The notes under the pieces are model-generated. The model was not told the origin of the DNA. It was given only the letters and a program-made list of their open reading frames with translations, and did not search any database. From Luzula sylvatica (lineage: Eukaryota; Streptophyta; Magnoliopsida; Poales; Juncaceae), in assembly GCA_946800325.1 (NCBI GenBank), contig OX326961.1, forward strand, positions 1,466,655 to 1,530,654: a stretch of DNA of 64,000 nucleotides, given 5' to 3'. The stretch's first letter is position 1. The number at the start of each line of letters is the position of its first letter. Position numbers and translations under genes: made by a program. Of this stretch, positions 10,724 through 21,543 are shown in pieces.

Positions 10724-11699
10724 TGAAGGAAATACAGTTTCAGGATCAACCGTAAAAGTGTACACAAGGATAAACGAATGTAGTCGTACATTCGTAGCCA
10801 TATCTTTCAGTAGGAAAATCCGATTTGAATGGTTCAAATTGGGTAAGATAGATAATTAGATTATCTATAACCTTCATGTAGAAATATATTTCATATGAAC
10901 GAAGTATAAGTGTCGTTTCTGTGAAATACCGAAAGGGTGCAACAGTATGACATACAGTTAGTAAAACAGTCATAACTTTTGCATACGAACTCCAATTGGG
11001 CTGGGCCAAATTGGGTTGTGTAGATAATAAGATTATCTACAACTTTCGTGTTGGTTGATTTTCTGTCAGAGAAATTTATCAATTTCGTCTGGACAGAATA
11101 CTGAACAGGTTCATACAGTTTTCTGTGTGAAAGGGTGTATATTGGATATACATGCCTTTTGGCTAATCCTTATCCTATTAGGTATAAATAGGATTTTCTC
11201 TCTCATCTTCACTAAGGAATTCAGAAGTAATTCAAAGCAATATTCTGCCCAAGACACAAGAAAAGAGCAAATTCAGATTTGATCTTTTGTGAGTGAAAAG
11301 GCACGAAGAGAGATTAATAGAGAATCGATCGAGATCAAGCAAGTGCACCGATACATCGTCTAGGCAGGTGTATCCGTGTCCGGCGTCTTCCGACTCAAGG
11401 TGGATACGTGTGGAGGAGCAACACTTGGGGCTCTCCGTTGTGATCGAACCGAAGGATCGAAGAACGGGAACGAACGGTGAAGGACGCACGGTATGGGACG
11501 CGCGTAAAGTCACCAACGTGACCGAAGGAATAGGAGGCAGCGATCAACCCTTCGTGTTCCATCAATTTGGAACTGGTATGGATCTAACCTTCTATTTGCA
11601 TCGTACCCTCGAAGTCGTGGCGTGATCTCGGGAATCGGGGAATCGGACCGGGCCTACATATCCGCTGCGCGGGCCCGGGGCCGGGGATATTCCCCAACA
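10724..11699 (+). mobile_element. Solo copia LTR (LTR copy 4)
   Basis: A complete 976-bp LTR from TGAAGGAAATACAG to TTCCCCAACA, flanked on both sides by CTATA (10719-10723 and 11700-11704). The 5-bp duplication shows it is a single insertion later reduced by LTR-LTR recombination. It is the same family as the LTRs at 1-1017 and 3230-4237. A TATAAATAGG promoter-like box lies near 11182. The ORFs at 11055-11625 are shadows. Confidence 0.94.
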
Positions 11700-11779
11700 C
11701 TATATTTGAATACTGGATCCGCCCCTGAGTACCATCTCTCCCTCTTTTAAGTTTTACACTCTTTCGGCCGCCATGGAAG

Positions 11780-12290
11780 AGGGAAGGAGAAACAACGATC
11801 ATGATTATGGCGATAATAACTATCATGATGAAGAAAATAATTATCAGATAACATATCATCATGTTCCAATCACGATCATCCGATCCATCATGATATGAAG
11901 ATCACCATCCTCTGATGATCTAATATGAAGATCTATGATGATCACAAATCAAGATCATCAGATCAAGATCAGCAGGATTATAATTTACAAATCACCATCA
12001 TATCACAAAATCCAAATCATGATCATCATATCACAAATCAAATCATGACGATCACCCAATGATGATCAAAATCGTGATCATCATATCATTTTGATCAAAA
12101 TCATGATGATCAAAATCATGATCATCAGATCATTTTGATCAAAATCATGATCATTAGATCATGATGATCGAGCGATGATGATCAAAATCATGATCATCAT
12201 CAGATCACGATCATCAATATCATGATCATCAGATCATGATGATCACCCGATGATGACCAATCATGATCACCAGATCATGATCATTATACA
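11780..12290. repeat. Degenerate GATCATGATCA minisatellite
   Basis: About 500 bp built almost wholly from the words GATCATCA, GATCATGATC and CAAAATCATGATC, with no fixed long period. Because the words are near-palindromic, both strands look alike. It begins just after an ATG (11773) whose frame runs into the repeat (MEEGRRNNDHDYGDNN...), so it may have grown out of a coding or leader sequence. Confidence 0.85.
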
Positions 12291-12299
12291 TATAATAAA

Positions 12300-12474
12300 C
12301 AGACCCGGCCCTTCTATAAAGCTCAAGAAATAAGGACTTCGGGTCCATATTTTTGGAGAGTCCAATTTTTTTTTTTAATGGATAGGTATATATATGAAAA
12401 AGTAGGCCAGACCCGCAACCTGACCCGCAAACCCTAACCCGCGCATTAAACACAACCCGCGACCCGACCCGCGT

Positions 12475-12505
<31 letters not shown>

Positions 12506-13448
12506 CGCGACGTTTTCTTCTTTTGGCGATGGCGAGTTGGCGACTGGTGTTTAGGATTCCGTAACTTCCGTTCTCCTCAACGACTCGCTTGCGACGCTCT
12601 CTCTCTCTCTCTCTCTCTCTGGTATTCTCTGGATCTGCGACTGGTATTCTCGATGGGATTTCTTCGCGATTAGGGTTTTCTCGACGGGATTTCTGGATTT
12701 CTCTTCGATTTTCTCTCTATTTAATTCTCTAGTACGTGTATATTGAATATTCTCTTGCCCTCTCGTGGTAATTTTACCTTTAACATAATTTTTCACTCGA
12801 GTCTGGGTTTAAATTGGATTTAGGGTTGGAATTAATTGTCGATTTTACAATTTGATCGTAAATTAGACTGAAATTGGTTGTCATTTGTTTTGTAAATTGA
12901 TTATTGATCGAAAATGATTGTAATTTGGGGCGGAAATCGATTCAATCGATTATGTCGAAATTTTGGGCTGTAATTGAGTTCATAATTATGTTGTAATTGA
13001 TTGTAATCCGGGGCTGTAATTTGGGGTTGAAATTGATTATGTCGTAATTGATTGTAGTTTGGGGTCGAAATCGATTCAATCGCTTGAATTATTTAGTAGA
13101 CGAAAGAAAGGATATTTGCGAATCTGCCCCTGAAATCTGAATTATATATTGATTGATATTTCAGGTCAAAACACATCGGTTCTTTGCAGATGTTAACTGG
13201 GAGTCTGGGACAATACTTTGGTAAATAATTTCCTCGGAAGAGGTATTTTTATTTCCTCGTAATATTTTGGTAAATTATTTATTCATATTTGATTAATATT
13301 AATATTTTTATTTTTTTGGGTTATTAGGCAACATTTGTGCTGTGCCCAAAAATCACAGACGACACAAGTTACTTCATGTCGAGATATCCTCGAAATAATT
13401 TACAGGGTGAATTGGCTTCGGGTACTCGAAATCGTTGGGCCGGCCCTG
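12300..13448. mobile_element. Probable second hAT element related to the one at 6888
   Basis: The left end CAGACCCGGCCC and right end GGGCCGGCCCTG form an imperfect hAT-type inverted repeat. The length (1149 bp) is close to the 1174 bp of the element at 6888, and both carry a T-run shortly inside the left end. No target duplication is visible (flanks ATAATAAA versus ACTAGACC), so one end may be misplaced or recombined. It holds two (CT)n runs (12484-12504, 12598-12620) and a GC-rich CCCGCGACCCGACCCGCG stretch, but no transposase. Confidence 0.5.
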
Positions 13449-13653
13449 ACTAGACCTGTACCTGTACTTCCCTAATCTAATTCTTATTATTTCGTTACAG
13501 GACCCTGTAATTCTTCATTCAACTTTATACAATCGAATCTCTCGTGCCCGCACAACCCACCAGCGAAATTCTTCTTTTGACAATTAATCAGGTATTTTTC
13601 ACTATTATTGATTATTTTTCAAGATTTAAAATTCGATGCTCGCTTCTCTGCAG

Positions 13654-15096
13654 ACACAACCAATGAGTCCATTGATTTCCGTGCAAATGCGGTTCAAAAT
13701 GTTTCGAGCACGGAGGAAGAAGATAGTTTGGACGAAGCCTTGCAGGTATTTTTTTTTAATTTACAAGGAAATTTATTGGTAATTAATTACTGATTGACAA
13801 TAATATTTTTTGTGAAGTATTTATCTTTTTTAAATAATTCTGACTAGTGCTGACATGTCGGCACGAACTCGGGATGAACTACAATTTCATTCGGCATGAT
13901 CTTATTGTCGGCTCGTGCTTACAGGTTCTATTTTCAACATTTTTTAGAAAATATCAAAAATACCCTTCCAAAATGTCAAAATGTCATAAATAGCCCTGCA
14001 AAAATCTGAGAATCATCATCAGTATACTCCTCTCCTAATTTTTCAAGGAGATTCCTAAACTACCCCTCTTTCGTACTTAATACACATATAAATAAAAGGT
14101 AGTGAATGAAGGGTACTTAAGAGTATTTTTTCTATTTTTATTTTTAAATTTTAAATTATTCACTTCAATTTTAGTCTTGTTGAAAAGTCTCGTGTGGATT
14201 GTATACTACGTGACATGTCAGGTATTTTGGTGTTGACATGTCAGGTATTTCCACCGCAGTAATATTTATTTGACATTTTTTATTTTTTATTAAAGGAATA
14301 TGTGTATAGTGTACCAATGGTAGTAATATGTGGAAAGGACACGAGGTGGTGAAGGAAACTGGTACCGTACCGCCCGTACCGGTACCGGTTTTGAAAATTG
14401 AGGAGAAGAGTGAGAAGGAGAGTTTGGTGGTGGTGAAAGAGAGGGTGGAAGTATAGGAGGAGATTGTGGGGGAATGTTCGCGTCGAGACCCCTGAAAAAT
14501 TAGAGAATAGCGAAAAGGTCCCTCTGGTTGAAGAGAAAATTGTGGAGATCAATTTATGGGAGAAATATGTTGAGCGGATTTTTGTATCGAAGGATTTGGT
14601 TGATTGATGTGGAGCTCTATAATAAATGTGTCTGTTTTATCGGTGGATTTAGGAATGAGAACTGGAGTCTCCAGTTCCCTTAAGGTATTTTGTTATATTG
14701 TTGGATACAGTATTCTCTTTGTTCGTCTTTATTTTTGTTAACAATTTTTATTTATTTATTTATTTTAGGTGTCTGACAAGAATGGTAAAATGAACTCCGT
14801 CTTGAAGTCGCTTTTTCCTACTAATCAAGATGTTATTTTCAAGGTACAATTTTTATCCCTACATGATTACATTTTGGGGAGATTTGCATATTTTCCTTCT
14901 AAAAGAAACAAAATATCGTAATTACCCTCGTAAGAATGTTACATTTCTACTGAAAATATACTATTTTTTCGATTAGTATAAGCTAAAAATAATTTTGTTT
15001 TTTTTTTGTGGTAATTTTCAGAGAGCAATGGCTGTGTACAACAAGTTGGATGGTAGATCCAAACCCGAACCAGAGAAGAACATTAAGGAGTCCTAG
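13654..15096 (+). pseudogene. Unrecognised gene remnant: three phase-compatible exons
   Basis: Three short exon candidates with good splice signals join in phase 0. The first is 13654-13745 (acceptor CTCTGCAG, donor CAG/GTATTT; ...EEEDSLDEALQ). The second is 14769-14843 (VSDKNGKMNSVLKSLFPTNQ...). The third is 15022-15096 (RAMAVYNKLDGRSKPEPEKN then a TAG). Beyond the TAG the same frame stays open for ~90 codons and enters the 39-bp minisatellite, so the TAG may be a disabling mutation. I see no upstream start and do not recognise the family. Composition is Lys/Glu rich. It could be a decayed or a small live gene. Confidence 0.35.
13746..14768. other. Intron-like stretch within the remnant gene
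   Basis: AT-rich DNA with short polypyrimidine tracts. Around 14355-14560 it is purine-rich with broken Lys/Glu-rich frames, possibly further decayed exons. TGACATGTCAGGTATTT is directly repeated near 14210 and 14232. The minus-strand frame at 14280-14552 looks like a shadow. Confidence 0.3.
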
Positions 15097-15260
15097 GAGG
15101 AAAACTTGGAAATAACGAAAATGCCCGAATTGGTAGTAAATGAAAATATTTCTAATTCGAGTGTTATCATCCCCTATGATGAGGGTAATAATAAAATAAT
15201 AAAAATGGAGGTTGAAAACGAAATATTTAATAATAATAATAGTGAAGCTGTTTGTGTAAT

Positions 15261-16075
15261 GGCACCAAATCGAACTTTCGGCAGCAGTTACAGTAGTCGG
15301 CACCAAAAATATCTTATGGCAGCGGTTAGAGTAAAGGCACCAAAACCAACTTTCGACAGCGGTTACTGAGATAGGCACCAAAACTATCTTTTGCCAGCGA
15401 TTACTATAATCGACACCAAAACTATCTTATGGCAGCAGTAACAGTAATCGTCACCGAAAACATCAATTGGCAGCGGTTACAGTAATAGGCACCAAAAATA
15501 TCTTTTGTCAGCTGTCATTGTAATCGGCAGCGAAAACATCTATTGGCAGCGGTTACAGTAATAGGCACCAAAAATATCTTTTGTCAGCTGTCACTGTAAT
15601 CGGCAGCGAAAACATCTATTGGCAGCGGTTACAGTAATAGGCACAAAAACAATCTTTTGGCAGCGGTCACTGTACTGGGCACCATAACTATCTTTTGGCA
15701 GCGGTTATTGTAAAGGCACCATAACTATCTTTTGGCAGCGGTTACTGTAAGAGGCATCCAAATAATCGATTGGCAGCATTCAAGTAATCGGATCCAAATC
15801 TAACTTTAGGCAGCGGTTACAGTATTCGGCACCACAAATATCTTTTGGGAGTGGTTAGAGTTACAGGCACCAAAACTACCTTTTGGCAGCGGTGAATGAA
15901 ATAGGCACCAAAACTAACTTTGGCAGCGGTTACGGCAGTCGGCACCAAATTTTGGCAGAGGTTACTGTATTGGGCACCAAAACTATTTTTTGACAGCGGT
16001 CACTATAATGGGCACCAAAACTATCTTTTGACAGCTGTAACTGTAATCGGCACCAAAACCATCTTTTTGGCAGCT
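15261..16075 (+). repeat. 39-bp minisatellite (~21 copies)
   Basis: Tandem units of about 38-39 bp with a core TTTTGGCAGCGGTTACTGTA followed by ATAGGCACCAAAACTATC. Adjacent units differ by point changes and occasional 1-2 bp indels. The unit is close to 13 codons, and the upstream open frame enters it, so it was probably once a coding repeat (core LMAAVTVIGTK). Indels now break the frame. The short ORFs at 15106-15369 and 15920-16231 are readings of the repeat. Confidence 0.9.
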
Positions 16076-16390
16076 ATATTCGATCCTGATTATCATAATT
16101 GTTATCTGACTGACATCTTGATCAAGGTCAGGTCAGGTTCATCACATCTCGATCATCATATAAGAAAAGTGCAAATGAAAATAGTAGGAAAATATATTCT
16201 AGACTACAAGCTAAATAATATAAACCGTTAAAATCAAAATTCGCAAAGAAAATAATTAAAAATCACAAACGCAAAATTTGATCGAGCTCCAGTTATAATT
16301 AAACCATCTGGAAATGGCATTGAATCTCTCCCGAATCTGAAAAAATAGATTAAAAAATCAATTTCACCAAGTGTTCGATGAAATTCCTCA

Positions 16391-18320
16391 AAACGCAAAA
16401 TTTGTATTAATAAATTAATACAAATTACCCTTTGTAAAGTCGTCAATAAATGTTGAACCAAATTGATCTGACGTAAAATCACGAGGTTATGGTTTCTAAA
16501 CCAGTGCATCGAGACCATCCTCTCGAGAAACCGTAAAAGCGTGAACTGGATGGAAATCGACGCGGGCACACAAGGTCCGATCTACATAGACATGCTCCCC
16601 ATTCAGGATTCGATAACAAAATACAATTCGAAGAGTGCTTTTAGCAGGAGTCCTTTTGGCTTTGGTGGAGAGAGACTGCGAGAAGTTTGAGTGCCACGTG
16701 AAGCATTTCTCGAGTCACGGAATCTTCTATTTTCAAGAAAGTTGAGTTGACGAATCTGCAGAAACATAACCCTTGGACGAAAAGATGCGCGTTTTGTTGC
16801 TCCGAGATGATGTTAGCAAGAATTTTAACGATGAAATCCGGGCAGAGCATGGTCCAGTGTCGCATCTCACGTCATTGATCTCGAGTAAAAGTCTTGAACT
16901 TTCAGGGAAGATCAGTTCTCGCTGAGGTGTGTCCCGCGTAGTTTCGAATCGGACAAACCTTCGGATGAGATCATCAAGAAGGACGAGATTGAATTGGCTG
17001 CGGAGTGCTTTTCGACCGATCCGCCTACAAGCCAAGAGGAGGTTTCACCCGCCTACAAAGCTTCGGGAGAAGAACTCTTCAAACCGATTCGCGTTGTTTT
17101 ACGCTGACATCATCATCTAGAAGCACGGTTTGGTGGAGAAGACCGGTAGCATCAGTACCAGAAAAGGAAAGAGTCAAATCAGCTTCTTTTTTCAGCATAT
17201 CTGCAGTGGTTATTGACCTCGGCACATCCTCTATAAACCCCAATCCATCCTTTTCACCTGAAATTCAAACGCACCAAATAAAGTATTAGCAAGAAAGAAG
17301 AAAACTGTGTGAAGCTCATTTGAAAGGATCCACTTCACACCTTTGCAAGATTCGATTGGTACCGTCATCGATTGAATTCACGGAGAAAATTCGGAGAATT
17401 TAGGCCCCGCCAGAGATATTCCTTCGACGATCGATTGTTTTGGATGGCTCGGACGCTCTGGATTTGAAAAGGTTTTGTAATTCGAACCAGAATACAAAGG
17501 AGTAACCTGACGCCAAGGGCCACGTGCATTCTCCAAAGGACACCTGTATGGATGCGGGACCCGTTTTGCTGATGTAAAATTCGATGAATGGGGCTGGAGA
17601 GACTGTGTTGGATCTTCGATCATTCATTTGGATTAGCTTCTCCATCATGTTTACTACAATGTTGCGAGGATGATGAGGTGGAGGGGAAGAGGGACCTGGT
17701 TCGCCCACTCCTTGATTTCTGCAAATTTGCAAGTCAGCCATTTTGCAATTGAGTCCTTGTAAATTCTTTAATTAGTTTGTGAAAAGTTGTGTACACCTTT
17801 TTTGTTGGGACCACTCTGCTCAGGATAGATGATTTCCTTTTGAATGAAATTTAATGCATCTGGGAGATAAGAAAAGGGAATAAATTATATCAGTATACTT
17901 AGTAAAAAAACAAAGATGTCAAGAATTTCGCACTTTGAAAAGTGAAAATTATTTGTTTACCAAAGATTTAGCAGGGCCCCGAAGGAAGATTTCACTAGCT
18001 CGAGTAAAATTAGGTTTGCATAATTGGGCTCCGCGTCGAATTTTGGGCTGGTGACCATCTCAAAAGGAAGGGGACAAATACCGCGCATTTTATTTTTGTT
18101 CACTCCCTGCATCTCACAAAAGGAGAAGATCGAATTGGTTGCTGAGTGCTTTTCGACCGGGACGCCTCCGAGCCAAGAGCCAAGAGCCAAGAGCCAAGAG
18201 TGCATCTCACAAAAGGAGAAGATCGAATTGGTGTCTTCACTTTAGTGGTCGATTTCTCGGAGAGGATAGGAGAGCTTGGATCCGCTGAGGCAGAGCTGGG
18301 GGAGTCGTCGATTTGCATCA
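16391..18320 (-). pseudogene. SPI: Rearranged BEACH-domain (SPIRRIG-type) pseudogene
   Basis: Minus-strand fragments resemble blocks of the large plant BEACH proteins (SPIRRIG/BCHC family, membrane trafficking, ~3,600 residues). They are: DSPSSASADPSSPILSEKST...GSWL (18320-18180); the concanavalin A-like exon PFIEFYISKTGPASIQVSFG then GYSFVFWF (~17600-17400); RLLLEINDVRCDTGPCSA (~16890); AHLFVQGLCFCRF (~16780); REMLHVALKLLAVSLHQ (~16710-16656); and RNHNLVILRQINLVQHLLTT (~16497-16430). As I recall the family, the SPILSEKS, LLLE and FQGLC blocks come after the concanavalin, MLHVAL and RNHNLV blocks, so the order here is scrambled. Frames shift between blocks, and the VEKHSATNS/GSWL segment is duplicated with a GAGCCAA tandem tract at 18170-18200. 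The BEACH and WD40 domains themselves are not present. Confidence 0.75.
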
Positions 18321-18869
18321 ACCTTGTTTTCATAATTAGCAGTCAAAGCATATATAAAAGAAATTTGTACAGAAGTAAATAAATACCTACCTTATTGTCT
18401 TGAGCTAAGTAAGTTCCGCATAGAATCTCCTCCAGAGAAAGCACCAACAACAATATTCGAATTGGAACCGGTTTCCTCAGTGGAGTTCTCTGTATGCTTC
18501 GAGCTATTGGATCAGAAGATGTTGACGCAACCTCATCTCATTTTTCGAACAATATTGTTGTGCAAACTTCCCTATAATTGGTTCTGTAACTTCAAAGCCG
18601 AGATTTATCAAAGAAAAGAAAAAACAAATTTAGTGAAAATTCACAAAAATTACAAAAAACAGACAAAAATCAAGTTGGTATCGCAGACTGTACCGATTGG
18701 AGCATAGTCGCAGGAGTTCGATGAGAGGGGATAACTCGACTAAATTGCTGGTATTGCAATCAAAAAATTTGAACACGACGGAATTGGTACCGGTACAGAT
18801 ACGAGACTGGCCTTTTCAAAGGTAATACTATAGGAGACTTAACCGCAAAGTACCAGCTAGGCACGCCAC

Positions 18870-20400
18870 GTCAGTATTACTCTCAATAAGAGGAATTTCA
18901 GAAGTTTTTATTGTGCTGTTAGATATCGACTCCAACAAGAAAATCAAAGGCTTCTTTCTGACCGGATTCGGGATGTTTCAAGCTGACATCATCGTCTTGA
19001 ACGGGCGAAAGAACTCTTCAAACTGAGAAACGTATTGTGGTACGGGTCGAAGGCCAGTGAAGAAAAGGAGGATTCTGGAAACGCGGTTTAGTGGATAGGA
19101 CAGGAACCGGTACCACTGGTATGCATTCGCACGACCAGAAAGAGTCGGAGATGTTGGGAAGACCAACGTGCTGACATCAGCAGGCCTGCAAATCGTGCTC
19201 GGAGTGACGCAACTCGGTAATTGTTACGACACGGGATCCGCTGTCGTAATCCTGTGTGGACGATGCCATGGCCGAAATTAAATCCTTCAATTCAGATTCT
19301 CTTTCATTTTCCATCTAAAAAACAAAATTAAATAAGAATAATTCAATATTTTAAATTTTAATCGTTTTTTAATTAGAAAATGTACCATATTTTGAAGAGC
19401 TATGTTTTTTATATACTCTTCCATCGCTCCAATAAAAGATTCGGGTGGCTAAAATAAAAAGAGAAAAATAAGAAAACCAAAAGTGATTATTTGCATATAT
19501 GCCCTTCGAAATTTGAATAGGAGTATAGGTGAAAAAGAGCACAAACCTACTCAACTCTTATTGAAATCATTGGGTCGGCCAGGCCTTCTCTGTGGCTCTG
19601 TACAAGAAGATGCGAGCTTTTCCATGTAAAAACTCTAATTTTTTAAAATTGTAAAAAAAAATCTTAGAATTAAGGAAAGAAAGGACTTACCAAGCGACCA
19701 GTCTCGGTGCCGTATCTGATCATTCGGAAGCATTCACGTCGTTCTTCTTGAAATAAAGCCTTCTCACGCATGATAAATAATCCTACACTTCGAAAATTCA
19801 AAAATATATAAAAAAATTAACATAATTATATTTCACATATGGTAGTATTAATTTGGAATATGTACGTACCACAGTGCTGGAATCGTCCTTGAAACGCGAT
19901 AAATAGAGCAATTGAGGTCTTGTGCAACGATATTTCACTAGTTCTTCTCTAAATGAAGGATCCTGATCTCTTAGTCCTAAAAATCATTAAAAAGAATATA
20001 ATAAGCTCCGAATTTTGCAAAATACCCTTCCAGTAATTTAAAATTGCAAAGATGCCCTTGTTACTTATAGCCTGGTTGCGGGTCTTAGCGAGCCTTCTTA
20101 CGAGACTGTTTTTGCAGTACGCCACGTCAGCACGAGTTCTCGAGCCTTCAAAGGTAACACTATTGAAGTCTTAATCGCAGAAGTACCAGCCTCGGCCGCC
20201 ACGTCAGCATTACCCGCGCCATTAGATCTCCACTCTGACGAGAAAATCAAAGGCGTTTTTTTCACCATCGAGTCGGGTTGTTTCACGCTGACATCATCGG
20301 TTTTAACTGGCGAACAATTCTTCAAACTGATAAATACATTGCTGGTACGGATCGAAGGCCAGTGAAGAGGACTTGTTGTTTCTAGAAGCGCGCGAGAGAT
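18870..20400 (-). pseudogene. Duplicated exon-like block upstream of the BEACH pseudogene
   Basis: Two diverged direct copies (about 18870-19100 and 20110-20370) and a shorter third near 17060-17130 share a reading around DDVSVKQPDS and FEELFxxFK on the minus strand. Between them lie exon-like pieces with proper splice signals: 19870-19976 (LRDQDPSFREELVKYRCTRP...), 19691-19782 (IMREKALFQEERRECFRMIR...), ~19389-19450 (PPESFIGAMEEYIKNIALQN) and ~19198-19315 (MENERESELKDLISAMASST...). The phases of the first two do not join, so this is probably decayed. They may be further pieces of the BEACH locus or of another gene; I cannot name them. Confidence 0.4.
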
Positions 20401-21455
20401 CTGAAGGATCTAGGGTTCGAATAACGGCGGGAAACAAAGAGAGGTGAGAGAGAGAAATCGAGACTATCCAGCTAGGGTCTAGAGGTTTAACGCTCTTTTA
20501 ACGCCTTCATTTGATTACAAAATTGGAAAGAGTAACAAAAGAGGAATACACGAGAGAAAGAGAAAGCGAGAAAAGCTATGTTACTCTCGAGCATGTCTCT
20601 CTTTGCCCAGTTCCTTTTTTTCTGCTTTTATTTTTTTTAAAATCTTAATTGATATTTGATACCCAGATCAAGGCCTTCAAGGGGTTGTCTACCTCTCAAT
20701 TTCACTCTCAAAACCTAGATACAGAGCTCCCAAGTCAAAAAGTTGGAACAAGTAAATAATAAGAAAAGATAAAGAAAAATTAATCATCCAGTCATCCTCA
20801 ATGTAATATATTATTTTCCAAAAATATCCCTCAATTATGCAATCTACAACAAAACTCTTGTTTCACAACAGAGAAAATTGACAAAAGAAAAAGTTTTAAG
20901 GATTATTTGTTCAATTTATTAAATCTACCGTTCATTAAAAATCGGTCGCCCCATGCTCGAATTAGGGCAAAGGTTGAATCCTTCGACCTGTCGGCTAGAA
21001 TCTTTACGTGATCGGGTCGATTGGAATCGGTACCTTTCCTAGACACCAATTTGAAACCTTGTGTGTGTCGATCGACCTTCTGACGCTGGACAGGCAATGC
21101 TTTGTAATGACCCGAGGGTAGACGTACAATTATGAATAATAAAAGAGTTTATGCGCAATTAGCTTTCGGTTCACAACATGCATCATGCACCATGCGTAGT
21201 TAGTATTTTTTTCTCATTGTTTTGTCGTATTATAAATAGAGGGAACAGGGAGAATTAAGACATAATTGATGTAATTGTTTGTTCTTGTAAGAACTCGAGA
21301 CCTTTTCTTTTTATATTTTGATGAATCGAATTCGAATTTATTTAAAGTTTGTATCTTGATATCTTTTTATCCTAATTTGAGGTTGTTTTAGTAAGAATTT
21401 GTGCTCGAATTGTTACATGCTTATTCGGCTGAAGAAGGAGAGGTAAGATAATTAC
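20401..21455. other. Intergenic, no clear gene
   Basis: A purine-rich tract lies near 20430-20460 (a likely leader of the minus-strand remnant, with AACCCTAG-type words). A 64-codon minus-strand frame at 20903-21097 has mixed composition but no recognisable motif. A possible plus-strand TATAAATAGAGGG box lies at 21230-21242. Confidence 0.3.
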
Positions 21456-21543
21456 CTCCATCGTCGAAATTGGAGGGAGAAGGAGGCGACAGGAAAGGAC
21501 TGCGGTGCTTGGGAGGAGGAGGGTCGGGGTACTCGCCGTCCAT
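21456..21543 (-). pseudogene. Isolated first-exon-like fragment
   Basis: Minus-strand ATG at 21543 opens a Pro-rich frame (MDGEYPDPPPPKHRSPFLSP...) in a local GC-rich island and ends at a good donor, GGAG/GTAATT, at 21456. The upstream minus-strand sequence is leader-like. No matching downstream exon could be joined with confidence, though the fragments at 19.2-20.0 kb are candidates. I do not recognise the family. Confidence 0.3.

Larger units (their letters stand above)
10445..11727. mobile_element. hAT MITE interrupted by a solo LTR
   Basis: The left end CAGGGGCGGATC starts at 10445 and the right end GGATCCGCCCCTG ends at 11727, giving an inverted repeat of ~12 bp. The flanks are GGTACCAT (10437-10444) and AGTACCAT (11728-11735), an 8-bp target duplication with one mismatch. 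Without the 976-bp LTR and its duplicated target, the element is about 300 bp. It includes G- and C-runs (10458-10470, 10680-10700). Confidence 0.87.

Noticed and set aside
15261..16075. Regular ~39-bp repeats that could suggest a CRISPR-like array
   Set aside because: There are no conserved repeats separated by unique spacers; the whole unit repeats and drifts, and the context is a plant nuclear gene remnant.
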